Position numbers and translations under genes: made by a program. A stretch of 26,487 bases of DNA from JBBPZA01 sp038330095 (GTDB taxonomy: Bacteria; Actinomycetota; Thermoleophilia; Solirubrobacterales; Solirubrobacteraceae): assembly GCA_038330095.1 (NCBI GenBank), contig JBBQNQ010000040.1, positions 1-26,487 of the forward strand, read 5' to 3'. The number at the start of each line of letters is the position of its first letter. Within the stretch, counting starts at the first letter, position 1. A model generated the notes under the pieces. It ran no database searches, was not told the DNA's origin, and was given only the letters and a program-made list of their open reading frames with translations. Shown piece by piece: positions 8,405-15,047 of the stretch.

Positions 8405-8413
8405 CGCTCGACC

Positions 8414-9310
8414 CTACTCAATCCCGATACGGTCGAGAAGCGCGTCGTCGGCTCGCCAGCGCCGGCGCACCCGCACCGACAGGTCGAGGTGGACCCGGCG
8501 GCCCAGGTCCTTCTCGAGCTCCTGGCGGGCCGCCACCCCGATGGCCTTGACCATCCGACCGCGGGCGCCGATCACGATGCCCTTCTGCGACTCGGTCTCC
8601 GTCCACACGCTCGCGTGCACGTAGGCGACGTCCTCCCGGTCCTCGTCAACCTCGTCGACCTCGACCTCAACCGCGTGGGGCAGCTCCTGGAAGGTGCGCC
8701 GCAGGACCTGCTCGCGGATCAGCTCGGCCAGCTGCACGGCTCGCGGGAGGTCTGAGTGCTCCTCGGGGGGATAGAGGAAAGGGCTCTCGGGAAGCCGGGC
8801 CACCAGGTGGTCGACAAGCGCCGGGACGCCGGTTCCGCGCCGCGCCGAGATCGGGAAGAGCTCTGCGTCCACGTCCGCCGCCTCGGCCATGTCGGCGGCG
8901 GCCTGCAGAGCCGCGGCGACCTGTGCTCGGCCGAGCCGGTCGACCTTGTTGACGGCCACGGTGACCGGCACCGGCGAGCCCGTCAACGCGCCGGCGATGA
9001 AGCGGTCGCCCGGACCGATCCCCTGCTCGCCGTTGACCACCAGCAGCGCCGCGTCGGAATCGGCGAGCTCCTGCTCCACGCGGCGCTGCATGCGGGCGGT
9101 GAGCTCGTCCCGCGGACGCTGGACCCCGGGCAGGTCGACGAGCACGAGCTGCCAGTCGCGCGCGGCGGCCACCCCGCGGATCGCACGACGGGTGGTCTGC
9201 GGCTTGTCGGAGACGATCGCGACCTTCGCGCCGACTATGGCGTTGACCAGCGTGGACTTGCCGACGTTGGGACGGCCGGCCAGGGCGACGAAGCCCGCGC
9301 GGGTGCTCAC
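8414..9310 (-). CDS. era: GTPase Era
   Basis: 298 residues, the usual length. The G domain shows G1 GRPNVGKS (12-19), the QTTRR switch I around residue 40, G3 DLPG (59-62), G4 NKVD (121-124) and G5 SAR (155-157). A C-terminal KH domain (about 200-290) contains GIVIGARGRMVKAIG. Era binds the 3' end of 16S rRNA and helps assemble the 30S subunit. GTG 9310 overlaps the ybeY stop as GTGA, with no strong Shine-Dalgarno, so translation is probably coupled. The order phoH, ybeY, era is the conserved bacterial arrangement linking rRNA maturation factors. Identification is secure. Confidence 0.95.
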   Translation of the reverse strand: MSTRAGFVALAGRPNVGKSTLVNAIVGAKVAIVSDKPQTTRRAIRGVAAARDWQLVLVDLPGVQRPRDELTARMQRRVEQELADSDAALLVVNGEQGIGPGDRFIAGALTGSPVPVTVAVNKVDRLGRAQVAAALQAAADMAEAADVDAELFPISARRGTGVPALVDHLVARLPESPFLYPPEEHSDLPRAVQLAELIREQVLRRTFQELPHAVEVEVDEVDEDREDVAYVHASVWTETESQKGIVIGARGRMVKAIGVAARQELEKDLGRRVHLDLSVRVRRRWRADDALLDRIGIE

Positions 9311-9705
9311 CGGGGGCGCCAGCCGAGGAGCTCGCGCTGGAGCGCGAGCATCTCGCCGTCGTCGGCCTCGTGGTCCATCCCGGCCAGGTGGAGCGCTCCG
9401 TGCAGCACCGCCTCGCGCTCATCGGCGGTGTGCTCGGGACATACGAGCACGTCGCCCAGCTCGCGGGGCCCGGAGGAATCGTCCCGGGCTCCGTCGATCG
9501 GGAAGGAGAGGACGTCGGTGGGCGCGTCGATCGCGCGGTGCTCGCGGTTCACCGCCCGCATGCGCTCGGCGTCGACGAACTCGACCGCGAGGTGACCATC
9601 CTGGACGCCGGCCGACGCGAGAGCCAGTGCGCACAGCTCCTGGATCTCCGCTTCCCCCAGCCCGTCGTGCGCCCGCTCGAGGCCGATGACCTCGACCTCA
9701 AGCAC
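9307..9705 (-). CDS. ybeY: Endoribonuclease YbeY (rRNA maturation factor)
   Basis: 132 residues from GTG 9705. The zinc site HGALHLAGMDH is complete (H102, H106, H112), and TDVLSFP (63-69) is the other conserved segment. YbeY is a single-strand endoribonuclease in 16S rRNA 3'-end processing and ribosome quality control. The frame stays open further upstream inside phoH, but those residues are low-complexity Ser/Pro/Arg and not YbeY-like. GTG 9705 places LEVEVIG at the N-terminus as expected and gives an 8-bp overlap with phoH. It overlaps era by 4 bp. Confidence 0.92.
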   Translation of the reverse strand: MLEVEVIGLERAHDGLGEAEIQELCALALASAGVQDGHLAVEFVDAERMRAVNREHRAIDAPTDVLSFPIDGARDDSSGPRELGDVLVCPEHTADEREAVLHGALHLAGMDHEADDGEMLALQRELLGWRPR

Positions 9706-11755
9706 GGCGCGGCGGCGCGGCGCGCAGCCCGGGGGCGGTGCGCTGCCCGTGCTCGCCGTAGGCGGCGACGATGCGCTGGACGAGCTTGTGGCGCACGACG
9801 TCCTCACCGCCAAAGCGGATGAACTCGATGTCGTCGAGGCTGTCGAGGATGTCGGCGACGACCACGAGGCCCGAGCTCTGCTCGCCGGGCAGGTCGATCT
9901 GGGTGATGTCGCCTGTCACCACCATCTTGGAGCCGAAGCCCAGGCGGGTGAGGAACATCTTCATCTGCTCGGGCGAGGTGTTCTGGGCCTCGTCGAGGAT
10001 CACGAACGAGTCGTTGAGGGTGTTGTGAGTGACAAGGAAGTCGTCGGTGACGTAGAGCGAGTCGGCTGCTGCCACCTGGATGCAGGCTGTCTCCTGCTCT
10101 CCTACCGGCTCGATGTCGTGTACGAAGCGCATCGGCCGGCCTGCGCCATCGCGCGCGTAGCGCGCGCGCTTGCGCTGGAGCCTGAACGGCTCGATCCCGC
10201 TCGGCAGGCGGATGTCGAGCACAAACGCGTCCGTCCGGTGATGCACCGGCCGACCGCCGGCGAGTCCCGGGCGCCTTCCCGCAGCTACGCGCCGGCGCGC
10301 GTGGACGACGCCTCCCAGCGAGCGAACGAGGAAGGTGACGTCGTCGCGTAGGCGCTCGGAGCACGTTGAGTACTGGACCCGGCAGCTTCGCCCGCGCTGG
10401 GCGACAGGACCGCCGTCTGTGTCGAGGAGGCCCTGCAGCACGGCGAGCCGAACCGCAGACTGGTTGTACAAGTACGCCTCGGGGACGAACTTAGTCCCCG
10501 ATGTCGTGCCGGCCAAGCCGAGTTCGCGGAGCGCGACGGTGGCGGGGTTGGACACGATCACGCCGCCACGATGGCCATCAGCATGCCGGAGGACGTACTC
10601 GATGCGACCCTTCGGGCGCAGCTCGATGCCGTCGAGCGCGTCTTCGAGCGCAACAGCCAATTCTGGATCCGCCGTCGTGAAGCTCGGCGTCGTCTTCGTC
10701 GTCAGGCAGCCGTCGCCGACCAGCAGACCGAGTGCATAGGGATCGATCCGCACCTCCCGGGGAACGAACTCGGCCGGTGCCGACAGGAGCGGCAGCTCGA
10801 AGCGATGCTGGTGCGCCGTCCGCAGCCGCCCGATCATCTCCCCTGTCTCGACCACCCGCCCTGGTCTTCCTCGGCGGCGGTCGTCCGGCGTCCGGACGCG
10901 CCACAGATGCTCCGAGCAGCAGAGCGTGGTGGCACCGTCCTGCGCTCTCAGCCGGAAGACCTGCTTGCGACCCTGCGGATAGACGCCGAGCACGGACGTC
11001 GGAAGTCCGTCGGACCCGACGACGAGGTCGCCGACCTCCAGGCTGCCCAACGGTCGGAAGCCTGACGGCGTGAGCACCGGACTGGAGAGCGGCTGAGCAC
11101 GACCACGCATGAAGGCCAGCGGCGCCACCTCGATCACCCCACGGTCGAGGTGCTGGTTGACACGCTCGGGGTCGAGCATGTCGCGCAGGGCGTCGAAGAG
11201 CGGGCGCAGGTAGGGGTCGACCTTGGCCATCACGTCGCCGGGGAGGAAGCCCAGACGCTCGCCTGCCTCCACCGCCGGGCGGGTGAGGATGATCCGGTTG
11301 ACCTCCCGGCGCGAGAGGGCGGCGGCGGCCATCGCCACGGCGAGGAAGGTCTTGCCGGTGCCTGCGGGGCCGATCCCGAAGGTGATCGTGTTGCGCCGGA
11401 TGGAGTCGACGTAGCGCTTCTGGTTGACGGTCTTGGGCGCGACCTTGATGTTGCGGTGGCGCCACACCACGTCCTCGAGGATCTCGGCCGGTGAGCGGTG
11501 GGCGTCCAGAGCCCCCGCCACCGCCTGGATCGTGCCCGGGGCGATGGTGTGGCCCTGGGCGACCAGGTCAGCGAGCTCGCGCACGACCTGCTCGCCGGCG
11601 CGCACGCCCTCCTCCTCGCCGTCGAGGGTCACCACGTTGCCGCGCAGGTACACGCGCGCCCCGTCGAGGTGACCCTCCAGGGTGCGCAGCACCGAGTCCT
11701 GGCTGCCGGCGAGCTCAGCGGCGACGTCGTTGGCGAGCTCGAGCTGCCTGCGCAT
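9698..11755 (-). CDS. phoH: PhoH-family ATPase interrupted by an in-frame intein
   Basis: 685 residues as read from ATG 11755: about 326 residues of PhoH and about 359 of intein. The N-extein (1-219) holds the PhoH N-terminal region and Walker A GPAGTGKT (129-136), and ends ...LAFMRGR. The C-extein (579-685) resumes with TLNDSFVILDEAQN, which contains the Walker B and DEAQ residues, then TGDITQIDLP. Joined, the exteins restore the family's near-invariant MRGRTLND segment, so splicing is required for a working ATP site. PhoH proteins are cytosolic ATPases, likely RNA-linked, and are often encoded beside ybeY and era as here. The start lies 2 bp after the yqeY stop, and the gene overlaps ybeY by 8 bp. 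Length after splicing matches ordinary PhoH. Confidence 0.93.
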   Translation of the reverse strand: MRRQLELANDVAAELAGSQDSVLRTLEGHLDGARVYLRGNVVTLDGEEEGVRAGEQVVRELADLVAQGHTIAPGTIQAVAGALDAHRSPAEILEDVVWRHRNIKVAPKTVNQKRYVDSIRRNTITFGIGPAGTGKTFLAVAMAAAALSRREVNRIILTRPAVEAGERLGFLPGDVMAKVDPYLRPLFDALRDMLDPERVNQHLDRGVIEVAPLAFMRGRAQPLSSPVLTPSGFRPLGSLEVGDLVVGSDGLPTSVLGVYPQGRKQVFRLRAQDGATTLCCSEHLWRVRTPDDRRRGRPGRVVETGEMIGRLRTAHQHRFELPLLSAPAEFVPREVRIDPYALGLLVGDGCLTTKTTPSFTTADPELAVALEDALDGIELRPKGRIEYVLRHADGHRGGVIVSNPATVALRELGLAGTTSGTKFVPEAYLYNQSAVRLAVLQGLLDTDGGPVAQRGRSCRVQYSTCSERLRDDVTFLVRSLGGVVHARRRVAAGRRPGLAGGRPVHHRTDAFVLDIRLPSGIEPFRLQRKRARYARDGAGRPMRFVHDIEPVGEQETACIQVAAADSLYVTDDFLVTHNTLNDSFVILDEAQNTSPEQMKMFLTRLGFGSKMVVTGDITQIDLPGEQSSGLVVVADILDSLDDIEFIRFGGEDVVRHKLVQRIVAAYGEHGQRTAPGLRAAPPRRA
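10022..11098 (-). mobile_element. Class 3-type intein with LAGLIDADG homing endonuclease, inside phoH
   Basis: This is residues 220-578 of the PhoH precursor. It starts with Ala (AQPLSSPVLTPSGF, with GSLEVGDLVVGSDG following) rather than Cys or Ser. Block B is CSEHLW, with H283 and Trp W285. Block F begins with C558 (TACIQVAAADSLYVTDDF). The end is V-T576-H577-N578 followed by Thr579. A Trp in block B, Cys in block F and Thr just before the terminal His-Asn is the WCT set that defines class 3 inteins, where the block F Cys replaces Cys1 as first nucleophile. Two DOD endonuclease motifs are present, LGLLVGDGC (342-350) and LQGLLDTDGG (440-449), both with their acidic residue, so homing activity may be intact. 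By eye the region is somewhat less G+C-rich than the exteins. Confidence 0.92.
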
Positions 11756-11757
11756 GT

Positions 11758-12186
11758 TCAGCGCAGCGCCTCGCGGACCTTCGCCGAGACGCGCTTGCCG
11801 TCGGCGCGAGAGCCGACTTCCCCCATCACGCGGCCAATGACCCTGCCCATGTCCTTGGGCTCCGCCGCCCCGGTCTCCCGGACGGCCTCGGCGACGGCGC
11901 GGTCGAGCTCGGCGTCCGAGAGCTCCGCGGGCAGGTAGGAGGTGATCATCCCCGCCTCGCGCTCCTCCTGGTCCGCGAGCTCGGGCCGGCCCCCGTCGCG
12001 AAACGCGCTCGCCGCGTCCTGGCGGCGCTTGCGCTCGCGGCGCAGCACGGTGAGCTCGTCGTCAGCGCCCTCCTTCGCGGCCTGCTGGAGGGAGGAAAGC
12101 ACCATGCGCAGGGCCTGGACGCGGTCGCGCTCGCCGGCCTTCATGGCGGCGGTGATGTCGGACTTGACGCGATCGGCGATCGGCAC
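11758..12186 (-). CDS. GatB/YqeY domain-containing protein
   Basis: 142 residues from GTG 12186. The whole protein is a YqeY domain: an N-terminal helical part with LRMVLSSLQQA, and a C-terminal helical domain with SYLPAELSDAELDRAV and MGRVIGRVMGEVGSRADGKRVSAKVREAL, related to the tRNA-binding tail of GatB. YqeY proteins are thought to bind tRNA or act in amidotransfer-related quality control; the precise role is not settled. This is the first gene of the tightly packed run leading into phoH (2-bp gap). No Shine-Dalgarno is visible. A TATGCT box lies 10 nt before the GTG, so a short-leader transcript is possible, but no -35 box is evident. Confidence 0.88.
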   Translation of the reverse strand: MPIADRVKSDITAAMKAGERDRVQALRMVLSSLQQAAKEGADDELTVLRRERKRRQDAASAFRDGGRPELADQEEREAGMITSYLPAELSDAELDRAVAEAVRETGAAEPKDMGRVIGRVMGEVGSRADGKRVSAKVREALR

Positions 12187-12239
12187 GCGTCAGAGAAGCA
12201 TAGGCGCGCGCGCCAACCCTCCCTCGGCAGTGCCGGGCG

Positions 12240-12794
12240 TCACCCCTGGACCGCTGTGGCGCACTGATTGTCGAGCGCCTTCAACTGCGCCACGGCCTCC
12301 TTGGCGCCGGACTTCGCGTTCGCAGCCTTGAAGAACAGGTCGAGCGAGTCCAGCGCCCCTCGTGCGCACGCTGCGGTGAGGTCCTGCTGCTGGCGGGCGG
12401 CATCGAGCTGGGCCCGGACCCTCCCAGCAGCCGTCTTTGCGTTCGCGACGTTCTGCTGTGCACGTACGTACTGAGCTTGCTGGGTGTTCACCTCGGCGCG
12501 AAGCTGCGCCGTCGTCTTGTCGCTGCGGAGGAGCTTGCGCCGGGTCACCCGGTACTGCGCCGCAACCTGCTGGCCGAACTTCTGCTCGCCCGCCAAGGTG
12601 TCCGCCGACGTGGCGCGCTGCTGGGCGAGCTCGGTCTTCTGCCGATCGATCGTCGCATTGGCGTCATCGAGGTCGGACTGCTTCGCGAACGCCCAGATGC
12701 CGAGGCCGATCGCGGCCGCCGCGCACAGGGCCGCGACGCCGATGGCGATGTTGAGGCGCTTTCGTCCGCCGTCGTCCCGCAGGTCAGGTTCCAT
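12240..12794 (-). CDS. Single-pass membrane protein with extracytoplasmic coiled coil, unknown function
   Basis: 184 residues. ATG 12794 is chosen because an excellent ribosome-binding site (AAGGAGGG) ends 5 nt upstream; the frame stays open upstream but without such support. A short basic N-terminus (RKR at 11-13) precedes one transmembrane helix (about 14-37). The rest is Gln/Ala-rich heptad-like helix (about 40-140), suggesting a coiled coil outside the membrane. Two Cys (C143, C178) near the C-terminus could form a disulfide joining two helices. I recognise no family. It ends 53 bp before yqeY begins and is divergent from the two-component system, which could control it or sense through it (inference only). 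Confidence 0.75.
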   Translation of the reverse strand: MEPDLRDDGGRKRLNIAIGVAALCAAAAIGLGIWAFAKQSDLDDANATIDRQKTELAQQRATSADTLAGEQKFGQQVAAQYRVTRRKLLRSDKTTAQLRAEVNTQQAQYVRAQQNVANAKTAAGRVRAQLDAARQQQDLTAACARGALDSLDLFFKAANAKSGAKEAVAQLKALDNQCATAVQG

Positions 12795-12838
12795 CTGTTC
12801 CCTCCTTGGAAGCAAGTCTCGGCGGCGAGCGTACCCGA

Positions 12839-12855
12839 GGACGGCGTCGCCGTCC
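12839..12855. promoter_or_regulatory. Perfect 17-bp inverted repeat in the divergent intergenic region
   Basis: GGACGGCG-T-CGCCGTCC is a perfect palindrome with 8-bp arms and a one-base centre. It sits in the 112-bp gap between the coiled-coil membrane protein and the response regulator. It lies just upstream of a TACGCT box (12833-12828, minus strand) that could be the -10 of the membrane protein gene. It could be an operator. High G+C content makes chance palindromes more likely, so this is tentative. Confidence 0.35.
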
Positions 12856-12893
12856 GGCTCGCGATCCGACATCGGACCGCACACTCACCCGAG

Positions 12894-12906
12894 TACCCTC
12901 AAACGC
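12894..12906 (+). promoter_or_regulatory. Candidate -10 box for a leaderless response-regulator transcript
   Basis: TACCCT (12894-12899) fits the actinobacterial TANNNT -10 pattern and lies exactly 7 nt before the GTG start at 12907. No Shine-Dalgarno sequence is present. That is the classical geometry of a leaderless mRNA. No convincing -35 element is seen. Confidence 0.45.
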
Positions 12907-13572
12907 GTGGCGCGGGTCCTGCTCGCTGAGGACGACGAGGGGATCAGGGTTCCCGTCGTCCGCGCGCTCGAGCGCGAGGGTCACGCGGTGGAGCCTTTCG
13001 CGAGCGGTTCGGAGGCGGCGCTCGCCGGCGTCGACGGGGACCACGACCTGCTGCTGCTCGACATCGCGCTGCCGGGCCTCGATGGTCTGGAGGTCTGCCG
13101 TCGAGTCCGCGATGCGCGCCCGTCGGTACCGATCATCTTCTTGACGGCCCAGGACGGTGAGATGAACGCGGTGGCGGGCCTCGACGCAGGCGCAGACGAC
13201 TACGTCACCAAGCCGTTCGGCGTCGCCGAGCTGCTCGCCCGGGTTCGCGCGCAGCTTCGCCGCGCCGGCCCCGGCCGGTTCCAGGCAGCCGACGTGACCG
13301 TCGACATGGCGGCGCACAGGGCGTGGCGCGCCGACGCGGAGCTCGACCTGTCGCCCAAGGAGTTCGCACTGCTTGCCCTGCTCGTGCGGGAGGCCGGCCG
13401 GGTGGTCACGCGCGAGCGGATCATGGCCGAGGTCTGGGACGAGAACTGGTTCGGCTCGACCAAGACGCTCGACATGCACGTGTCCTGGCTTCGCCGCAAG
13501 CTCGACGATGCCGCCGAGGCTCCCCAGCGGCTGGTCACCGTCCGCGGCGTCGGCTTTCGGTTCGAGCCCTAG
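12907..13572 (+). CDS. OmpR/PhoB-family response regulator
   Basis: 221 residues. The receiver domain (about 1-115) has the acidic pair D9-D10, phospho-acceptor D52 in LLLLDIALPGLDG, T80 and K102 in the YVTKPF motif. The C-terminal winged helix (about 125-221) contains LSPKEFALLALL, GRVVTRERIMAEVW, DMHVSWLRRKL and VRGVGFRFEP. It is a DNA-binding regulator phosphorylated by the kinase encoded 16 bp downstream. The frame is open well upstream, but the CheY fold starts at VARVLLAEDD, so GTG 12907 is the start; this agrees with the leaderless -10 box. The pair converges on the electron-transfer operon, a plausible but unproven target. Confidence 0.93.
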   Translation: MARVLLAEDDEGIRVPVVRALEREGHAVEPFASGSEAALAGVDGDHDLLLLDIALPGLDGLEVCRRVRDARPSVPIIFLTAQDGEMNAVAGLDAGADDYVTKPFGVAELLARVRAQLRRAGPGRFQAADVTVDMAAHRAWRADAELDLSPKEFALLALLVREAGRVVTRERIMAEVWDENWFGSTKTLDMHVSWLRRKLDDAAEAPQRLVTVRGVGFRFEP

Positions 13573-13588
13573 GGCTGCGGGTCCTCTC

Positions 13589-14830
13589 GTGCGCCGGCGA
13601 CTCATCGGCTCCACCGGCCTGATCGCCCTCGCGGCCGTGATCGTGCTCGGCGTGCCGCTCGGCCTCGTTGAGACCGCGCGCGTGCGCGAGGACACGACCG
13701 CCCGGTTGGAGCGCGAGGCAGACGGCGTCGCCGGGGTGATCGACGACCGCCTTGAGGCCCGCGCCGCCATCCGTCCGAGGCAGCTGGCGACGATCGTCCG
13801 CCCGGGGCACCGGATCATCGTCATGACGCGTGAGGGCCGGCGAATCGTGGTCGGCGACCGGTTCACCGGGCCCGCCCTACGAGCCCGTGCCGGCTCGGCC
13901 CTGGGCGCCACAGTCATCGCCGAGGCGCCGATGGCCGAGCTCGACCGCCGCACCAACCGGGTCTGGCTGTTCATCCTCCTCCTCGGGGCCGGCGGGGTGG
14001 CGACGGCCGTCGCGCTCGCCGCCATCCAGGCGCGACGTCTGGGGCGGCCACTCGAGGCGGTCGCCCGCCGGTCGGCGCAGCTCGGCGACGGGGACTTCTC
14101 GGTGCGCGCCGGGCACTTCGGCGTCCCCGAGATCGACGCGATCGCGCAGGGCCTGGACTCGAGCGCCGAGCGCATCGCCGCGCTCGTGGCGCGCGAGCGC
14201 GAGTTCTCGTCGAACGTCTCCCATCAGCTGCGCACGCCGTTGACCGCACTCCGGCTGCGCCTCGAGGAGTCACGTGCCACCGACGACGACGCAATCCGGG
14301 CGGCCGAGCTCGACGCGGCGCTGGCGGAGACAGACCGGCTCGAGGCGACGATCTCCGACCTTCTCGCCCACGCGCGGCGGGCTCAGGTGGGAGAGCTCGT
14401 GTCCCTGAACCTCGGCGCCGTGGCCCACGAGCACGCCGGGATCTGGCGGCCGGTCTTCGACCGCGCCGGACGCCGGCTCGACGTGGCGAGCGACCACAAC
14501 GTCGTGGTCCGGGTCTCGCCGGGGACCGCGGGCCAAGTGCTCGACGTAATGCTCGACAACGCCCTGCAGCACGGCACGGGGACGGTGCAGGTCGAGGCGA
14601 GGCGCGACGGTCGTGCCGGGGTGCTCGCGGTTGCCGATTCCGGGGACGGCGTCGCGGAGCAGGACCGCGATCGCATCTTCGAGCGCGGCGCGTCCCGGAC
14701 CGGCGGGACGGGCATCGGGCTGCACCTCGCGCGCGCCCTGGCGCAGGCCGACGGCGGCGCACTGCGCGTCGCCGCGGGCTCCGGGAGCCGCTTCGAGCTG
14801 CACCTGCGCCTGCCCGGCGACACCGACTAG
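13589..14830 (+). CDS. Membrane sensor histidine kinase
   Basis: 413 residues from GTG 13589. A transmembrane helix (about 6-28), an extracytoplasmic sensor of about 95 residues and a second helix (about 125-147) lead into a HAMP-like linker (148-200). The H-box SSNVSHQLRTPLTALRL places the phospho-histidine at H212. The catalytic domain has the N-box DVMLDNALQHG (N324), G1 ADSGDGV (D350) and G2 GGTGIGLHLAR. The sensor region has no recognisable ligand domain. The kinase should phosphorylate the response regulator upstream, with which it forms an operon. Its 3' end is 4 bp from the convergent ferredoxin gene. Confidence 0.92.
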   Translation: MRRRLIGSTGLIALAAVIVLGVPLGLVETARVREDTTARLEREADGVAGVIDDRLEARAAIRPRQLATIVRPGHRIIVMTREGRRIVVGDRFTGPALRARAGSALGATVIAEAPMAELDRRTNRVWLFILLLGAGGVATAVALAAIQARRLGRPLEAVARRSAQLGDGDFSVRAGHFGVPEIDAIAQGLDSSAERIAALVAREREFSSNVSHQLRTPLTALRLRLEESRATDDDAIRAAELDAALAETDRLEATISDLLAHARRAQVGELVSLNLGAVAHEHAGIWRPVFDRAGRRLDVASDHNVVVRVSPGTAGQVLDVMLDNALQHGTGTVQVEARRDGRAGVLAVADSGDGVAEQDRDRIFERGASRTGGTGIGLHLARALAQADGGALRVAAGSGSRFELHLRLPGDTD

Positions 14831-14864
14831 GCGCTCACCGCCGGCCGGCGCCGGTGACGAGCGC
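14831..14864. terminator. GC-rich hairpin between convergent operons, possible bidirectional terminator
   Basis: GCGCTCACCG (14831-14840) can pair with CGGT-GAC-GAGCGC (14852-14864), with a small bulge and an internal CCGGCCGG. It lies just after the kinase stop and covers the last codons of the ferredoxin gene on the other strand. There is no U-tract, so intrinsic termination is uncertain. Confidence 0.3.
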
Positions 14865-15047
14865 GAGCGCTAGCTTCGGGCACGTGTCGGCCGCCCGCCG
14901 GGCGTGGGCGAGCAGGTCTTCGGGAATCGGACCCCCGTCGATGATCGGATACCCCCAGTCGTCGAGCTCGATCCACTCCGGGAGGAGCTCGGCACACAAC
15001 CCGTGGCCTGTGCAGGCGATGGGATCGATGCGTAGGTGCTCGCTCAT
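14835..15047 (-). CDS. Small [3Fe-4S]-type ferredoxin with CxxHxxC motif
   Basis: 70 residues from ATG 15047, which overlaps the NuoF-like stop as ATGA. Only three cluster Cys are present: C12 and C18 in CTGHGLC, and C56 followed by Pro. The position normally holding the second of four Cys is H15. This matches the one-cluster ferredoxins that often serve P450s in actinobacteria, where a non-Cys residue at that place gives a [3Fe-4S] or unusually ligated cluster. There is no P450 in the window, so its partner is more likely the NuoF-like protein encoded just upstream. It is the last gene of the electron-transfer operon and is cytosolic. Confidence 0.88.
   Translation of the reverse strand: MSEHLRIDPIACTGHGLCAELLPEWIELDDWGYPIIDGGPIPEDLLAHARRAADTCPKLALALVTGAGRR

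Noticed and set aside
10571..11065. Plus-strand frame inside the intein as a separate gene
   Set aside because: It has no recognisable motif, and the opposite strand carries a complete intein with all blocks.
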